From an uncultured Bacilli bacterium (GTDB lineage: Bacteria; Bacillota_I; Bacilli_A; RF39; UBA660), in assembly GCA_947626275.1 (NCBI GenBank), contig CANQRL010000003.1, forward strand, positions 1 through 64,000: a stretch of 64,000 nucleotides of DNA, read 5' to 3'. Position numbers and translations under genes: made by a program. Position 1 is the stretch's first letter; the number at the start of each line of letters is the position of its first letter. Shown in pieces: positions 62,640 through 64,000 of the stretch. The notes beneath the pieces are model-generated. The model saw only the letters and a program-made list of their open reading frames with translations. It did no database searches and was not told the DNA's origin.

Positions 62640-64000
62640 CTACGAAGAACTCATTAAAATCGCATTTAACTGTTCCACTAAAGCAAGATTTCCTTCTTTC
62701 GTCAAATGAATTTGATCGACCATAAGATATTCTTCATGATTTTCTAGTTCTTCGTAAAAAGGAATTACTGTGAGATTTTCTTCCTCTAACGAAAACTCTG
62801 GACGCTCCGTAAGAAGAAGATATACATGCTCTTTTTTACACAATTCTAACAATATCTGATATTCTTCTTCCCCCATCGGTGTTGTTTTGGAGAATGCCAA
62901 AACAACAGTATTCGTAATCGTATCCTTTTCAAGAGCCTCTTCTAGTTCCCTTTTTACCTGATTGAAATCGTATTCTTTTTGAACATGGAAATTTGCCTCT
63001 GGAAAATTCTTCTCCAATTCTTGGAAAGCATTCAATAAGATATCATTTCCATAAAACGTTATCTTGTCTTTCTGCTTTTCACGATAATCATTTAAAATCC
63101 CTTCCTGTTCTTGATGATAACGCTCTAAATAAACCTCATAAATTTTATCATAAATTGCTTTCGTATACACCTTTCTACCAGTAGGTTTTAGATGAATACC
63201 ATCGGCATAAAAATATTCTGTATGTCCTTTGGAAATGGTTTCCCAATCGACCACATGAACATTGCTATATTCTTTTGATAAGGCTTCTAATTTAGCGTTC
63301 ACATGGACATCTTTATCGTTAGTAACATTAACCCAAAAGATATCCCTATCCTCACAAGTACGAATGATTTCCTTTTTACAAGCAGCGGAACAATCCCCGT
63401 TAGCTCCTAAATTTAAAATGATTGGATTGCCTAGTAAATCTTTCTTTTTCAAATCTACTAAAATGCTATTTACCACCCAAGGAGTACGTGACACTTTCGC
63501 ATCGAAATATCCTTTTGGAAACTGTTCATATAAATCGTTTACAGCCCCCAACATAACGGAATCTCCTACTCCTACAACAGATAAATTTTGAACTACTGTC
63601 GCTAGTTCTTTTTCGCCACTGTCAATGTCCGCTAGAAGAGCATTCCACTCTTCTTTTTCTTGTTCTAATTGCTGGGCATATTCTTTCTGCTTTTCTTCTA
63701 CAAACTTCTCATTTTCGGCAAGTTGTTCTTCTAGCTGTTTCATCTGAGCACGATAGTCTTTAGCGGTAACATACTGATAACATCCATAGCTACCAATGAG
63801 AATGAGGAAAAGAAAAATCGTCATCTTTAATCGTGAAAAATGATCTTCTCCCCTTTTCTTTTCTAACCCACTATAAATAACACAGGAAGTCACTAGAATA
63901 GATAATAAAAGGAGAAGAAAATAACTATCTAATGGAAGATTATAATACTGAAAAAGAAAGAGAATAGGATATTGAACCAGATAGATTTCATAACTTCTAT
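62640..64000 (-). CDS. OatA-like O-acetyltransferase, C-terminal part (5' end beyond window)
   Basis: The frame stays open to the window edge. It begins SYEIYLVQYPILFLFQYYN, which resembles the last acyltransferase-3 spans (usual SYxIYLxHxP), continues through two further spans and a coiled coil (about 63,650-63,800), then an SGNH hydrolase domain (VVGVGDSVMLGAV, ILNLGANGD, and DGIHLKPTGRKVY with the Asp-His pair). A second SGNH-like repeat follows (FYGNDILLNAF to VDQIHLTKEGNLAL), apparently without the Ser. OatA acetylates muramic acid and gives lysozyme resistance. An ATG or GTG near 63893 is internal. Confidence 0.82.
   Translation of the reverse strand, partial: RSYEIYLVQYPILFLFQYYNLPLDSYFLLLLLSILVTSCVIYSGLEKKRGEDHFSRLKMTIFLFLILIGSYGCYQYVTAKDYRAQMKQLEEQLAENEKFVEEKQKEYAQQLEQEKEEWNALLADIDSGEKELATVVQNLSVVGVGDSVMLGAVNDLYEQFPKGYFDAKVSRTPWVVNSILVDLKKKDLLGNPIILNLGANGDCSAACKKEIIRTCEDRDIFWVNVTNDKDVHVNAKLEALSKEYSNVHVVDWETISKGHTEYFYADGIHLKPTGRKVYTKAIYDKIYEVYLERYHQEQEGILNDYREKQKDKITFYGNDILLNAFQELEKNFPEANFHVQKEYDFNQVKRELEEALEKDTITNTVVLAFSKTTPMGEEEYQILLELCKKEHVYLLLTERPEFSLEEENLTVIPFYEELENHEEYLMVDQIHLTKEGNLALVEQLNAILMSSS

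Noticed and set aside
62311-62640. PyrR-type attenuator or purine riboswitch before uraA
   Set aside because: I found neither the conserved PyrR anti-antiterminator loop nor a riboswitch core; only a simple terminator is visible.

Overview
The window is AT-rich DNA from a low-G+C Gram-positive bacterium. The core genes (rny, recA, mreCD, ftsK, rplS, rpsU, lepB, eno, upp) point to Bacilli or a related gut lineage such as Erysipelotrichia or RF39-type organisms; this placement is inference. Sporulation-type genes are present: a SpoIIIAH-like protein, a GerE-like LuxR regulator, a GerM-domain protein and a Gly/Tyr-rich coat-like protein. Three of them sit behind sequences resembling sigma-E or sigma-K promoters. 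A desulfoferrodoxin suggests an anaerobe. TGA is used as a stop and TGG as Trp, so the code is standard.

Layout. (1) 1-9.4 kb is accessory and mosaic. It holds phage-type BRO/RhuM genes, the tail of a serine recombinase, an IS30 stub, an HTH-membrane regulator followed by a secreted protein, a second decayed and inverted copy of that pair, and a six-gene ABC-export operon headed by a small secreted protein. (2) 9.5-17.2 kb carries a desulfoferrodoxin and a giant M26-like (Zmp-type) surface metalloprotease with cohesin-like and dockerin-like parts. (3) 17.4-28 kb has unknown proteins, malQ, Nudix genes, lepB, rplS, a ClpX-like ATPase, yqeY and rpsU. (4) 28.1-31.1 kb is a compact bacteriocin operon: a C39 peptidase ABC transporter that appears to start at ACG, a HlyD-like accessory protein, two double-glycine peptides, and a 52-aa membrane protein sharing a sequence motif with one peptide. 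(5) 31.2-42 kb is a housekeeping block (U32 peptidase, mgtE, rny, recA, mreCD, radC). (6) 42.2-47 kb is a small accessory island ending in a tyrosine recombinase gene flanked by inverted copies of a 23-bp recombination-like site; next to it ftsK is followed by a second, free-standing gamma domain. (7) 47-52.7 kb has ftsK, eno, sporulation-type genes and tRNA-Arg. (8) 53-56.5 kb encodes a divergent, very long SecA. (9) 56.5-60.1 kb is a roughly 3.2-kb serine-recombinase element carrying one surface-protein cargo gene and splitting a collagen-like gene. (10) 60.1-64 kb has uraA-upp and the C-terminal part of an OatA-like acetyltransferase that runs off the window.

How it fits together. The best candidates for new biology are the bacteriocin operon at 28.1-31.1 kb, the self-flanked integrase at 45.6-46.7 kb and the collagen-gene insertion at 56.8-60.0 kb. 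The bacteriocin operon is internally coherent: ATGA overlaps couple transporter to accessory protein to peptide, and the last small membrane protein is a plausible immunity factor. The two recombinase loci suggest that surface and accessory genes in this genome are rearranged by dedicated small elements. All functional statements come from reading sequence; no searches were run.
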